Source: Flavobacteriales bacterium
GTDB taxonomy: Bacteria; Bacteroidota; Bacteroidia; UBA10329
Length of the DNA: 64,000 nt
Reading direction: 5' to 3'
NCBI GenBank assembly: GCA_021739695.1
Contig: JAIPBM010000011.1
Location: forward strand, 1-64,000
The position numbers were made by a program, and so were the translations under genes. Below, piece by piece: positions 43,025 to 53,900 of this stretch. The notes below the pieces were generated by a model that saw nothing but the letters and a program-made list of their open reading frames with translations, was not told the origin of the DNA and searched no databases. How positions within the stretch are numbered: the first letter of the stretch is position 1; each line of letters begins with the position of its first letter.

Positions 43025-44302
43025 ATGAGCAACCCATTCGATAATAAATTAAAGGAGAGTCTCGAGCAATTCGAGATGCCTTATGATGCAAATGCCTGGG
43101 CAGAGCTGGAGAAGCAGCTTCCTAAAAGTGGCGGTGCTTCAACAAACAGGTTTAGCTGGAAAGCGGCTGCGTTAATAGCAGTGCTAGCTTCATCCGTTGC
43201 AACGCTTTTGTATTTGAATTCAGATACGGAAAGCACTAATTCGACTGAACAGACTGAATTGGTTCATGAGCAATCAACCATTCAAGAATCAGCTTCCGAA
43301 CAAAAAGATGAAGTGATTGTAGCTAAGAAATCGAATCATACCATCAACGCTTCTGAATCTGAGGCTGTAGAGTCTGAAAAAATGGTTCCAGTGGTGGCAG
43401 ATCAAAATCCTGAAGCCCAAAAATCTGATTCTGAGAATGATGCACAACTACCAATTCCTCTTACCGCAAGTACTGATACGAAAACAGTGCCTACCGAAAA
43501 ACCTACCACACCTAAGCCTCAAATAAAGCCTTTGGTTGTGAATGTCATTCCGAGTGCTTTGCAGGTTTGCGTTGGAGAAGATCTCAGCTTCCTCGTCACA
43601 TCATCTGACCCTAAGGCAATCATGAGCTGGGATTTTGGTGATGAGACATCAAGTCGAGAGCAGAATCCATCACACAGATACGTAAACCAAGGCGATTATT
43701 CAGTTGTGCTGAAAGCGGAAAACGCCAACCAAACTACAGAACAATTGGTTGCCATAACGGTTAAATCGAAGCCAATGGCAACGCTTGAGTCAATCAAAAG
43801 GTTGGATCAATTTGAATCTATTCCTCTCTACGATTTTAACACAACTCTACAACCTAGAGAAACGGCTATTTGGGAATTTTCTGACGGAGCAATTGTAAAG
43901 GGAGAAAAATCAAGTCGTTTATTCACAGAGGCTGGTAAGCCAAGTGTCAAGCTAACTGTAACAAATATTTCAGGTTGTAGCACTTCTGAAATCTGGGAAG
44001 AAGATAGTCGTGATAAGTTCGACATTTTGGCTCCAACGATATTCACTCCAGACGGAAACAATGATAATGAAACATTCATGCCTGCTACCTTGCCATTTAT
44101 CGGAATAGACTTCGAATTCAACGTCTTGGACCAGAAAGGCCAAACGGTTTTCCGAACAAATAATCCTGATGAAAGATGGAATGGAAAACTGAATAATACC
44201 GGTGAAAAATTAGGCCCGGGAACCTACATCTGGACCGTTGTTCTAAAAGAAGACATCGCGAAGAAAAAAGTATTCAACGGAACAATTATACTTCAGCGCT
44301 AG
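43025..44302 (+). CDS. membrane-anchored PKD/CHU_C protein next to the ECF sigma factor (anti-sigma-like position)
   Basis: A 425-residue protein. Residues 1-45 are soluble (FDNKLKESLEQFEMPYDANAWAELEKQL), followed by one membrane helix at about 46-64 and no signal-peptidase site. A Glu/Ser/Thr-rich linker (65-165), a PKD domain at ~170-245 (WDFGDETSSREQNPSHRY), a second Ig-like segment at ~250-325 and a CHU_C-like domain at ~335-425 (ILAPTIFTPDGNNDNETF, VLDQKGQTVFRT, WNGKLNNTG) would all be periplasmic. The short N-terminal DAWA-L--QL pattern recurs in membrane proteins encoded after ECF sigma factors in Bacteroidota (my recollection). It lacks a ZAS zinc motif, so an anti-sigma role is inferred from position and topology only. 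Confidence 0.75.
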   Translation: MSNPFDNKLKESLEQFEMPYDANAWAELEKQLPKSGGASTNRFSWKAAALIAVLASSVATLLYLNSDTESTNSTEQTELVHEQSTIQESASEQKDEVIVAKKSNHTINASESEAVESEKMVPVVADQNPEAQKSDSENDAQLPIPLTASTDTKTVPTEKPTTPKPQIKPLVVNVIPSALQVCVGEDLSFLVTSSDPKAIMSWDFGDETSSREQNPSHRYVNQGDYSVVLKAENANQTTEQLVAITVKSKPMATLESIKRLDQFESIPLYDFNTTLQPRETAIWEFSDGAIVKGEKSSRLFTEAGKPSVKLTVTNISGCSTSEIWEEDSRDKFDILAPTIFTPDGNNDNETFMPATLPFIGIDFEFNVLDQKGQTVFRTNNPDERWNGKLNNTGEKLGPGTYIWTVVLKEDIAKKKVFNGTIILQR

Positions 44303-44312
44303 GTGCAATTCG

Positions 44313-44320
44313 TATCTTTG
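44313..44320 (+). promoter_or_regulatory. possible Bacteroidota -7 box TATCTTTG
   Basis: The octamer matches the Bacteroidota -7 consensus TAnnTTTG exactly and lies 20 bp before the ATG at 44341. No good TTG is found at the -33 position, so this is a weak promoter call. If real, the large T9SS gene could be transcribed separately from the sigma-factor pair. Confidence 0.35.
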
Positions 44321-44340
44321 AAAATTAGCAAATTGTTAAA

Positions 44341-46575
44341 ATGAACTACCTCAACTTGAACAAATCATTAATCACCATTGTAGGATGCTTGGCAATCGTA
44401 CTTTTTCATTGCTCGCCTAGTTCCGTCAGTGCTCAAACTGTGGATGTCGGACCACCCGACACTTCCGTTTGTAACGGAACGCCAATAACCTTAACTGCCA
44501 TTACCACAGGTGTTGTTGGGACTCCAACATTCACAGATTTTTCATTCAATGTGGATGACCAACATGGACCTGTTGTAGATATTGGATTTCCATTCGATTA
44601 CTTCGGAAATACTTATACTCAATGTGTTGTGTCCACTAACGGGTATATCACCTTCGATCTTGCTACAGCCAACACTGGCTCTCCGTGGAGCATCAACAAT
44701 GCTAGTCCAACCCCTGGAGTTCCAGATAATTCAATCATGTTCCCATGGCAAGACATCAATCCTGGATCAGGGTCAGGAGGCACGAAATCTGCTGATTGCG
44801 GTGACGGAACCTTTATCGTTGATTTCGTGGATATTGCTATGTTCAGCTGCACAAGCTTGAACTTTTCCATGCAAGTGAAACTTTATCAAGGCAGCAATAT
44901 CATAGAAACATATATTGCAAACAAACCATTATGCACAACATGGAACGGAGGTGCAGCCATCCATGGTCTTGAAAATGCAACAGGAACACAATCGGTTATC
45001 GTTCCTGGAAGAAATTTTCCAACGCAATGGTCAACTACTAACGATGCTGTGAGATTTACACCTGATGGTTTTGGAAGCTATACCATAGACCAAACCATTC
45101 CTTTCAATCCTACTCCTGTTGGAAATGAGACAATAGAATGGACAGATGGCCAAGGCAATGTGCTTGGTTCTACCAATTCTATTACTGTAACACCAATTGC
45201 ACCCACATGGTATTATTGCACTTATCGTTCTGCTTGTTCAGCCATAACAGTTTCAGATTCAATTCTAGTCACACTTGGTAATGTGAATATCTCAACCCAG
45301 CCAACAGATGCTTCATGCTTTGGCTTTGCAGATGGCTTTGTAAAAGTTGACCCTGTTGGAAGTGCTTATCCAGTATCACTTGCATTAAGCGACCCAAGCG
45401 GAACACAACTTCAATTAGTAAACGGTGTTTACGGTATCGACACCCTTTTCGGATTGGTTGCTGGAGATTATACGGCAACAGTTACCGATGGTGTAGGCTG
45501 CCAAACATCATTGGATTTCACTATTGACGAGCCGACCCTTTTGGTTCCCAATGCCGGGCATTTCGATATATTATGTAATGGTTATGATGACGGCAAGGCG
45601 TATTCGTATCCTTTCGGTGGAATTGGTCCGTATGAAACTGTTTGGAATGACCCACTGGCCCAAACAACCGATACCGCCTATTGGCTTGCTCCTGGCGCGT
45701 ATACACTCACGGTAACTGATGCACAAAATTGCGTTTCCGATACGACACTATCCATATCTGAACCGCTACCGCTTATCATAACGATGAGCTCAGGAGCTGA
45801 TACTTGTTTGTATACAAATGGCGCGGTTAGAGCTGTTGTGCAAGGCGGAACTGTTCCGTACATCTACACGTGGAACAATCTTGGTGGCGATTCTGCCAAC
45901 TTCGACATGGACAGCGTCAATTACGCTTGGAGTTTGCTCTCCAACCTTTCCCAAGGTGAATATGGCGTTCTTGTAACTGATGCTAACGGATGTTTTATTG
46001 AAAGCAGCATTTCTGTACCTGTGATTCCACCTCCCTATGCAGACTTCTTAAGCCGTTCAAAGCCGCTGGAATTCGTAGACCCTGAGGTTCAGTTTGACAA
46101 CGAAAGCTCTGCGGCATTGACATACGAATGGCATTTTGGAGACAGTCAGATTTCTTACGAAGAGAACCCACTGCATTCTTACGACACTGCAGGTGTGTTC
46201 TTAGTGATGATGATAGCCTACAACGACCCACAATATGGATGTGCTGACACTACATTCAAGTACATTGAAGTGGAGCCGATGTTCACCTTCTATATTCCTA
46301 GCGGATTTACGCCAGATGATGACGGCCTGAACGATACATGGGGACCTTCTGGTCAGAATTTCCAATATGCAAGCTACAATGTCAAGATTTTCGACAGATG
46401 GGGAAAATTGATCTGGCAAACTGACAATCCAGACAAGTTTTGGGATGGAACTTATCAAAGCTCACTTAAGCCAGTAAAGCAAGGCATGTATGTTTATGTG
46501 TTCGATCTGAAAAAATCGAGTACGTTTGAACCAAAGACAATTACAGGAACTGTTTCTTTGTACAGGCACAAGTAA
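44341..46575 (+). CDS. T9SS type B surface protein with SprB-like repeats, PKD and CHU_C domains
   Basis: A 744-residue secreted protein. The signal peptide ends near SSVSAQ (residue 32). A nidogen-like beta-sandwich (~55-245) shows IGFPFDYFGNTYTQCVVSTNG and ETYIANKPLCTTWNGGAA. An Ig-like segment follows, then SprB-like repeats at ~320-565, each with the pattern DASC-G--DG and GDYTATVTDGVGC. A PKD domain is at ~575-645 (YEWHFGDSQISYEENPLHSY) and CHU_C at ~650-744 (FYIPSGFTPDDDGLNDTW, FDRWGKLIW, TVSLYRHK). SprB in Flavobacterium is the motile adhesin of gliding, and CHU_C directs type IX export. It is the first of three tandem relatives, and 32 bp separate it from the next. Confidence 0.93.
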   Translation: MNYLNLNKSLITIVGCLAIVLFHCSPSSVSAQTVDVGPPDTSVCNGTPITLTAITTGVVGTPTFTDFSFNVDDQHGPVVDIGFPFDYFGNTYTQCVVSTNGYITFDLATANTGSPWSINNASPTPGVPDNSIMFPWQDINPGSGSGGTKSADCGDGTFIVDFVDIAMFSCTSLNFSMQVKLYQGSNIIETYIANKPLCTTWNGGAAIHGLENATGTQSVIVPGRNFPTQWSTTNDAVRFTPDGFGSYTIDQTIPFNPTPVGNETIEWTDGQGNVLGSTNSITVTPIAPTWYYCTYRSACSAITVSDSILVTLGNVNISTQPTDASCFGFADGFVKVDPVGSAYPVSLALSDPSGTQLQLVNGVYGIDTLFGLVAGDYTATVTDGVGCQTSLDFTIDEPTLLVPNAGHFDILCNGYDDGKAYSYPFGGIGPYETVWNDPLAQTTDTAYWLAPGAYTLTVTDAQNCVSDTTLSISEPLPLIITMSSGADTCLYTNGAVRAVVQGGTVPYIYTWNNLGGDSANFDMDSVNYAWSLLSNLSQGEYGVLVTDANGCFIESSISVPVIPPPYADFLSRSKPLEFVDPEVQFDNESSAALTYEWHFGDSQISYEENPLHSYDTAGVFLVMMIAYNDPQYGCADTTFKYIEVEPMFTFYIPSGFTPDDDGLNDTWGPSGQNFQYASYNVKIFDRWGKLIWQTDNPDKFWDGTYQSSLKPVKQGMYVYVFDLKKSSTFEPKTITGTVSLYRHK

Positions 46576-46606
46576 ATTACATGAACTTGCAGAATCCAGA
46601 ATTCAA

Positions 46607-49600
46607 ATGATTTTCCACTATATACGAAGGACCGTTTGTCTTTTATTTATAATTGGTATCTCATTTCATACTGCCTTCGCCCAACCTGGCTGTCCAAACA
46701 TTACCTGCGGACCAAACCAAATTGTTGATTGCAATGTAAATTGTGCGAATCTGACTGCAACTGTTCTGGAAACAGGAGCAACCACGACCTACACCGTTTC
46801 GTCAACTCCTTATGCACCGCCAGCGCCATTTACAGGAGGCACGGCACAGTTCATTAACACCGATGATATTTGGGGCGATATTATCACCTTACCCTTTAAC
46901 TTCTGCTTCTACGGTACCAGTTACAATCAACTTGTGATCGGAGCAAATGGTCTACTGACATTTGACCTTACTCAAGCAAATCAATATTGTGCTTGGGAAT
47001 ATACCGCAACGTGTCCAACTACCACCCCGCCTGGAGCTCCAAATTACGGTCTATATACAAACTCGATCATGGGTGCATATCATGATATTGATCCATCTGT
47101 GTGCACCGGTTTGTTTAATCCAGTCTGTCCTGCAGACATTAACTACATAATCGGAGGCTCTGCTCCATGTAGAACTTTTACTGTGAATTTCACAACCGTA
47201 CCACTGTATAGTTGCAATAATCTGGAAACAACTCAACAGATCGTTCTGTACGAAACAACAAATATTATTGAAGTATATCTTCAGAATAAACCAGCATGCG
47301 CAAGTTGGAACAGTGGAAACTCAACTGTAGGAATCCAAGACGCCACGGGTGCAAACGGCATCACACCTCCAGGAAGGAACACTGGTAATTGGAGTGCCAG
47401 CAATGAAGCTTGGAGGTTTACGCCAAGCGGTGCTCCCAACTACGTTGTAAACTGGTACGATGGAGGAAATCTTGTTGGAACAGGTCTTACGCTCAATGTT
47501 TGCCCAAGCGCTACCACTACGTACGATGCTGAGGTTGTTTACACAAATTGTGATGGTGCCGTAGTAACGGTAACGGACCAAGTAACTGTTACTCAAAACA
47601 GCACCGTTTCTGTAAACGTTAATCCAACCATTGCTAATATCTGTAGTGGTCAATCAGTAAGTGCTACCGCAAGCAGTCCAAACGCAGGCATTGTATACTC
47701 TTGGTCGCCTGCAACTGGTCTTTCAACTACTTCTGGCCCTACAGTCACGGCATCTCCTACTACTACTACACTTTACACTGTGACTGGTGATGATGGTAAT
47801 TGTGCAGCGAGTGCAAACGTAAATGTGGTAGTGGTAGATATTCAATTGCAAACTAGCTCAACTGATGCTTCGTGCGCAGGAGATGATGGTACCGCAACTG
47901 TGACTCCTTCGGGCGGAGTTGCTCCATACGCCTATTCGTGGTCGACAGTTCCAGCTCAAAACACACAAACTGCAACGGGATTGGCAGCCGGAAACTATGA
48001 TGTGACGGTGACCGATGCTACGGGGTGTTCTCAAACAACTACCGTTACAGTTTCGCTTACGCTAGGTTCTTTATCACCTCCAACAATGACTTCAACAGAT
48101 GCTGTGTGTACCTCAGCAAATGGAACAGCAACTGCGACCCCGATAGACGGGATTGCTCCATACACCTATTCTTGGAATACGAACCCAGTGCAAACGACTC
48201 AAACAGCAACAGGGCTTACCGCTGGCACGTACACAGCAACAATCACCGATAATGGAGGCTGCAGTGCTTCCAATACTGTAATTGTAGGAATTGATCCTGG
48301 TAACTTGAGTGTTGCAATTTCTTCGTTCGCAGACGCCCTTTGCAACGGTTCATGCGATGGAACAGCCACTGCTTTGGCGCAAAATGGCACAGCACCTTTC
48401 CAATATGCATGGGACGACCCAACATTTCAACAAACAAGCGTTGCAACAGGGCTTTGCGCGAACACTTATAACGTTGGTGTTGCGGATGCAAACGGATGCC
48501 TTGCAACGGCTCAAGTGGTCATTACAGAACCAACACCAATTGTAGCAAATGCCGTGATGGACAACCAATCCAATTGCGGTAATCCTGATGGTGGAGCCAG
48601 CGTTGTGGCTAGTGGTGGTACTGTCGCGGTTGATTATACTTACACTTGGAATTCAGTTCCTCCTCAAATAACCGCAACTGCTGTTGGACTTCTTCCTGGA
48701 AACTATACGGTTTCCGTTACTGACGATAATGGATGCTCTGAAATAGCAAATGTGGTTGTTACTTCAACACCTGGATTTACTGCTAGCATCACGTCATCTA
48801 CCGATGTTAGCTGTTTCCTAGGCTGCGATGGCAACGCTACAGTTCAAGAATCTGGAACTGCCGTGTTGCCCGTTACATATTCGTGGAACACGGTTCCAGT
48901 TCAGCAATCTGCAACAGCAACGAACCTTTGCGCTGGCAGTTACACGGCAACGATCACCGATAATGTTGGGTGTATCGCTACTGCTAGCGTTACCATCGCT
49001 GAACCTACCAAGGTTACTGCGAATGCTATCAATAGTTCAAACTTGATCTGTATTGGAGAATCTTCGGATTTAACGGCTTCTGCATTTGGTGGAACTCCTC
49101 CGTACCTAAACTTTGGCTGGACATCAAATCCGAACGATCCTACTTTGAATGCAACGCAGCAAAATCAAACTGTTAGCCCGTTGGTGACCACCACTTACAC
49201 GCTAATTGCTATTGATGCCAACGGCTGCACAACCGCTCCAGTGACTACTACTGTGCAAGTAAGAGACCCATTGACATTGAGCGTTACGCGTCCGATTTTC
49301 AGTCCAGACACTGGAATTTGCCCATACGATTTTGCCGTAATTGACCTTCAGGCTTTTGGAGGTGATGGTGATTACAGATACTTCTTAGCCCCAGATAACC
49401 TCAACCCAGTTGTATTGCCAATGCAGGTTCAACCAAATACAACAACTACTTACAATTTCAATGTACTTGATGGTTGCACAACGCCACCAGCATTTGCATC
49501 TTCCACTATTACTGTGTTCGTTATTCCTACCGTAGATTTTATCGGAGACGACCTTTCAGGATGTGATGTGCACACGGTTCAATTTTCGGATGAAACAACT

Positions 49601-50311
49601 CCAAACCCGGTTCTTTGGAACTGGAGTTTCGGTGACCCAAATTCATCGGCAAATACCAGTACGGCAGAAAATCCTGTGCACGAATTCTCTGGTCCTGGAT
49701 TGTATAGCATCAGTTTACATGTTAAATCGGCTGAAGGCTGTATTTCTGACAGTACTAAGAATTCGTATGTGGAAGTTTTTCCGCTTCCAATTGCCAGATT
49801 TGATCTCAATCCTGAAAAAACCAATGTTTTGGATGGAACGATTCAGTTCACCGACCAATCTATTGGAGACATAGCCGCTTGGAGCTGGAATTTTGGAGAC
49901 GGTGAAATTTCCGACATACAGAATCCTGAACATAATTATCAAGATACTGGAACTTTTACCGTTTGGCTTTTGGTGACAACCGTGGACGGCTGTGAGGATG
50001 AAACGACACGTCAAGTGGAAATTGAACCTGACTTCATGTTCTATGTTCCTAACGCCTTCTCTCCAAACAGAGATGGAAAAAATGATCTATTCCGTGGATA
50101 CGGAGAGGGAGTAGATTGGAACACGTACCAGATGAGCATTTTCAACCGATGGGGTGAAGAATTGTACTTCACAAGCAACATTGATGAGCCTTGGAATGGA
50201 TGGTTCAAGAACCAAGAGGTTCCGAATGATGTGTATGTATATACGATCAGAATATTCGACCTAAAGGGTAACGAACACAATTACTGGGGTCACGTTACAC
50301 TCTACCGCTAG
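46607..50311 (+). CDS. large T9SS type B adhesin with five SprB-like repeats
   Basis: A 1234-residue secreted protein, ATG 46607, with signal peptide MIFHYIRRTVCLLFIIG and cleavage after TAFAQ (residue 26). A nidogen-like domain (~45-290) shares FPFNFC-YGTSYNQLVIGANG and EVYLQNKPACASWNSG with the preceding protein. Ig-like segments are at ~290-410. Five tandem SprB-like repeats at ~415-810 show recurring DA-C---GTATATP, APY-YSWNT and GTYTATITDNGGC. Further Ig-like and PKD domains (WNWSFGDPNSSAN; WSWNFGDGEISD) precede CHU_C (~1130-1234: FYVPNAFSPNRDGKNDLF, IFNRWGEELY). It is extremely rich in Thr, Gly, Ala and Cys. A longer reading from 46526 would overlap the previous gene and lacks a signal peptide at its start. 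Confidence 0.93.
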   Translation: MIFHYIRRTVCLLFIIGISFHTAFAQPGCPNITCGPNQIVDCNVNCANLTATVLETGATTTYTVSSTPYAPPAPFTGGTAQFINTDDIWGDIITLPFNFCFYGTSYNQLVIGANGLLTFDLTQANQYCAWEYTATCPTTTPPGAPNYGLYTNSIMGAYHDIDPSVCTGLFNPVCPADINYIIGGSAPCRTFTVNFTTVPLYSCNNLETTQQIVLYETTNIIEVYLQNKPACASWNSGNSTVGIQDATGANGITPPGRNTGNWSASNEAWRFTPSGAPNYVVNWYDGGNLVGTGLTLNVCPSATTTYDAEVVYTNCDGAVVTVTDQVTVTQNSTVSVNVNPTIANICSGQSVSATASSPNAGIVYSWSPATGLSTTSGPTVTASPTTTTLYTVTGDDGNCAASANVNVVVVDIQLQTSSTDASCAGDDGTATVTPSGGVAPYAYSWSTVPAQNTQTATGLAAGNYDVTVTDATGCSQTTTVTVSLTLGSLSPPTMTSTDAVCTSANGTATATPIDGIAPYTYSWNTNPVQTTQTATGLTAGTYTATITDNGGCSASNTVIVGIDPGNLSVAISSFADALCNGSCDGTATALAQNGTAPFQYAWDDPTFQQTSVATGLCANTYNVGVADANGCLATAQVVITEPTPIVANAVMDNQSNCGNPDGGASVVASGGTVAVDYTYTWNSVPPQITATAVGLLPGNYTVSVTDDNGCSEIANVVVTSTPGFTASITSSTDVSCFLGCDGNATVQESGTAVLPVTYSWNTVPVQQSATATNLCAGSYTATITDNVGCIATASVTIAEPTKVTANAINSSNLICIGESSDLTASAFGGTPPYLNFGWTSNPNDPTLNATQQNQTVSPLVTTTYTLIAIDANGCTTAPVTTTVQVRDPLTLSVTRPIFSPDTGICPYDFAVIDLQAFGGDGDYRYFLAPDNLNPVVLPMQVQPNTTTTYNFNVLDGCTTPPAFASSTITVFVIPTVDFIGDDLSGCDVHTVQFSDETTPNPVLWNWSFGDPNSSANTSTAENPVHEFSGPGLYSISLHVKSAEGCISDSTKNSYVEVFPLPIARFDLNPEKTNVLDGTIQFTDQSIGDIAAWSWNFGDGEISDIQNPEHNYQDTGTFTVWLLVTTVDGCEDETTRQVEIEPDFMFYVPNAFSPNRDGKNDLFRGYGEGVDWNTYQMSIFNRWGEELYFTSNIDEPWNGWFKNQEVPNDVYVYTIRIFDLKGNEHNYWGHVTLYR

Positions 50312-50376
50312 AGGCATTTCAAGTCTGTCATTCGCATAACATTTAGATCTTACCTGAATAAATACCTTTTCCAAGA

Positions 50377-50402
50377 AATCTTAACATTAAACCGTTAAGA
50401 TT
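50377..50402. promoter_or_regulatory. perfect 9-bp inverted repeat (possible operator or weak terminator)
   Basis: AATCTTAAC (50377-50385) and GTTAAGATT (50394-50402) flank an 8-nt loop, in the 175-bp spacer between two T9SS-associated genes. No T-run follows on the plus strand, so it is a poor terminator. It lies 85 bp before the GTG at 50487. A second small palindrome, ctacg/cgtag, is at 50440-50453. Confidence 0.4.
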
Positions 50403-50486
50403 AAACGAATTTGTGCAACTTGACCTTTGAATGAGCAACCTACGCAACCGTAGATAGTCTTGTTCAGTAACCAATCAAAATAACTC

Positions 50487-50948
50487 GTGCAATCGACCAA
50501 CCTCCTTCATTTTAGGACCAGCAGTCTACTCTTAATACCGCTTCTCCTATTTTCATCGTCTTTATTCTCACAAAATCCTGAAGCGCTTGAGAACGCTGAA
50601 ATCTACAGTCAGCATGGCGTATCTATTTCCTCAGCTTTGGAAAACTGCGAAAACATCCACAATGGAACAGCCAAGCAATTCCTACTGCTGACTATAAAGA
50701 ACGAAACCACTTCTCGATTAGAGGTTTCTTTCAAGCGAAACACTTGGTACAACGGAATATGCAGCTCATGTGATTCCAGTAGCTCGGAAAACACGATAGA
50801 AGTGACAATTGAACCCAACAGTGAACTAAAAGGCGAATGTGATGCGAACAATGGACTTCGCATTTTCTCAAAAATGCTGAACTTGAATAACGTTCGGCAG
50901 CTCACTCATTATGAACTCGTAGATGTTATCGTTCATGAAGCAGACTAG
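50487..50948 (+). CDS. small exported Cys-containing protein
   Basis: A 153-residue protein of unknown function. GTG 50487 gives a signal peptide rich in Leu and Ser, with cleavage after SSLFSQ (residue 29). The mature part contains [22 protein letters not shown], then [20 protein letters not shown], then [15 protein letters not shown]. It thus has five cysteines, two in a CSSC pair. Strand alternation suggests an Ig-like beta-sandwich. There is no sorting domain. It overlaps the start of the next, giant T9SS gene by 14 bp, so the two are translationally coupled and may act together, for example as a periplasmic chaperone or surface partner. That role is inferred from position only. Confidence 0.65.
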   Translation: MQSTNLLHFRTSSLLLIPLLLFSSSLFSQNPEALENAEIYSQHGVSISSALENCENIHNGTAKQFLLLTIKNETTSRLEVSFKRNTWYNGICSSCDSSSSENTIEVTIEPNSELKGECDANNGLRIFSKMLNLNNVRQLTHYELVDVIVHEAD

Positions 50949-53900
50949 ACCATTCTATTCTCGGGGCATTTGGTTTGCTCTTATTTTAGCTCCGTTCATT
51001 TCGTTAAATGCATTTGCACAATGCGATGTAATTGCAAATGCCACTTACTCGGAAATAACTTGTGGAGAATGTGTGACGCTTTCTCACTTTGGTTCCACTC
51101 AAGGTAACATTAGCTTCTCCGAAGATTTCAACAGTGGGCAACCGACTGGTTGGTCGTTCACGCAGCAGGCTTCCTTCAACAATCCTTGCAGCCCGAATGG
51201 AGTTGATGGAACCACGCATCTTTGGATGGGAGACCAATCAGCTGCGCCTCGTTCATTGGAAACACTTCCATTGAATTTTGGTCCTGCTGTAGCACCCGCA
51301 GGCGGTACCATTTGCTTTGACATGTTGTTTGCCCAACAGGGAAACGCATCACCATGTGAAGGCCCTGACGAACCTCAGGAAGGCGTATATCTACAATATT
51401 CGATAAATGGAGGTGCCACATGGATCACTATCAACTATTTCGATCCAAATGGCGGTAACGACCCTCAATTGGTTAACTGGAACAATTGGTGCTTTCCAAT
51501 TCCAGCTGGAGCTTTAGTCAACGGGGTTCAGTTCCGCTGGTTTCAAGATGCGGATTCAGGTGCTGAATACGATCACTGGGGAATTGACAATGTGGAAATT
51601 ATTGTGAATGATCCCACCGTACAATACACTTGGGTTCATGATGGGTACACAACTCCGCTTCCAGGAGACAATCCAACTCCAGTATGTCCACTCGCGACAA
51701 CCACTTACACGGTGAACATGACTTCTGCTAATGGCAACTGTACGGACAACATTCAAGTTGTGGTAGTGAATCCAGTAGTAACGGTTAACGCTGGGCCAGA
51801 CCAACAAGTCTGCCCTGGCGATTGCATTAATTTAGCTGGAACGGCCACTGTTATTTTTGATCCAGGAGGCCTTACAACCTTCTCCAATAATCAAACTGAG
51901 GATTTTGATGCATCTATAATTGGCGGAGCAACGGTCAATGTAAATGTTCAGGATCTGAACATGACTACAGTTAATCCTAATTCACTGGTTGAGGTTTGTC
52001 TTTCTAGTCTGACCTTTGAAGGTGGTCTTCTAGGTACGGATGGAGTCGAACTGTTAAGCCTAACCCTTGTCTGTCCTGATGGTACAACAGTATTGCTAAC
52101 TCCAGATGGCATTGCACCAGCAGGCGGAGGATTATTCGGTAATCCATCATATTATGAAAACGCGTGTTTCGTTAGCTCAGGTGGCACCGCATTGTCTGGT
52201 GCTAATCCCGAGCCAATAACCGGAACATTCAACTCAAACCAATCTCTTTCCGGTATGGACGGGTGTACAGCAAATGGAGTTTGGTCCATTGAAGTATCGG
52301 CTGGTGGCTTAATTGGAGGCAATGGAACATTTGATGGTTGGTCCATTACTTTCAATGATGAACCAGAAGAATACACTCCTGATGTACTTTGGTCTCCTAC
52401 GACCTATATGGCCGCTGGACAGGAAACAACATTAACTCCTCAAGTATGCCCCAACGCTGCTACCACATATACGCTAACTGCTTCAGACGATGCTGGTTGC
52501 GTAACCGTAACTGACAACGTTTCTATTACTATCGACCAGAATTGCTGCGACCCGCAAACACCACCTATCCAAGGACCAACGCCTCTTTGCCAAAACGCAA
52601 CTGGAAACGTTTATTCAGTAACCAACACCCCTGGTTCCACTTACGCTTGGACTGTTCCTGCGGGAGCAACTATTACAGCTGGCCAAGGAACAAATTCGAT
52701 CACTGTTAGTTTCGGCACTTCTGGCGGACAGATCACGGTTGTGGAAACCATCAACTGCGGTGATGGACCTGCCATAACCTTTGATGTGGTTGTTGACCCA
52801 GCTCAAACATTGGTCGTCACAAATCCGGCTGCTGTTTGTCAACCAGGAACGGTTGATCTTACATCTGCTGCAGTCACCGCAGGAAGCACTGGTGGAGGAG
52901 CATTGACATATTGGACAGATGCGGGTGCCACCAATGCGTTGGCAAATCCTGCTGCAGTTGCAACATCTGGAACGTACTACATTCAAGCAGGATCGGGAAG
53001 TTGCTCCGACATTCAACCTGTGTCTGTAACCGTTAACAATTGTGTTGGATGCACAATGGACGCCTTGGACATGCAATTGAGTGATTGTTATACTTCTGGT
53101 CAAGGATTTCTGCAATATGATGTGGAAGGAACTTTGACATTCAGCAATCCACCAGCCACCGGTCAATTGATAGTTTCTGACTGCTATCAGAATATTCAAA
53201 CCTTCAATCCACCGTTCGTCAGTCCATTGGTATTCACCTATTCTGGTCTTCCTCAAGATGGTCTTCCATGCGATTTCGGAGCCGTTTTCACAGACGATCA
53301 GGCTTGCCTTATTTCTGCCACTTATATCGCTCCACCAACCATAACATATTATTTTGCGGAATGCACAAGTGGTGCAGGAGTGGTAGATGGAACAATCGAA
53401 TTCAATAACCCGCCAGCTACTGGAACAATTGTCGTTAGCATTTTTGATGGGACAAATACGCAGGTCACTAATATTCAACCTCCTTTCAATAGCCCAGAAG
53501 CATGGCAGGTTACTGGACTCGATCCAGCGGCATCTACTTACGTTATCACCTATTATTTCTCCGATTTTCCAACGTGTGAACAGATTCAAACCATACAATG
53601 TGGTTGTGCAGCAGAAGGAGGAACGACAACTACGACAGTTTCCGGAGATGGAACCATCGATTTCATTCTCTGTGATGGCGATCAATTGGATATTGTGAAT
53701 AATGGAGATTATAGTTTCCCTGAAGATGAAGGTCCTCTAGGTCCATATCCTTACCAACCGGCTTACACATTCCTAGTGTATGGTTGCCCACCGACACCTG
53801 GGGTTTTTCCTGGAGATGATCCTTGCTTTGCCGGAATCATTCCGAGTGATGGCAGTATGATGGATATCAATGATCCAAACTCCATTTTCGCATTATTCCC

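Noticed and set aside
52615-53685. 356-residue minus-strand open frame inside the giant T9SS gene
   Set aside because: The T9SS frame is supported by signal peptide and domains. The antisense frame is Cys/Arg/Ser-rich and arises from the complement of Thr/Gly/Ala codons.
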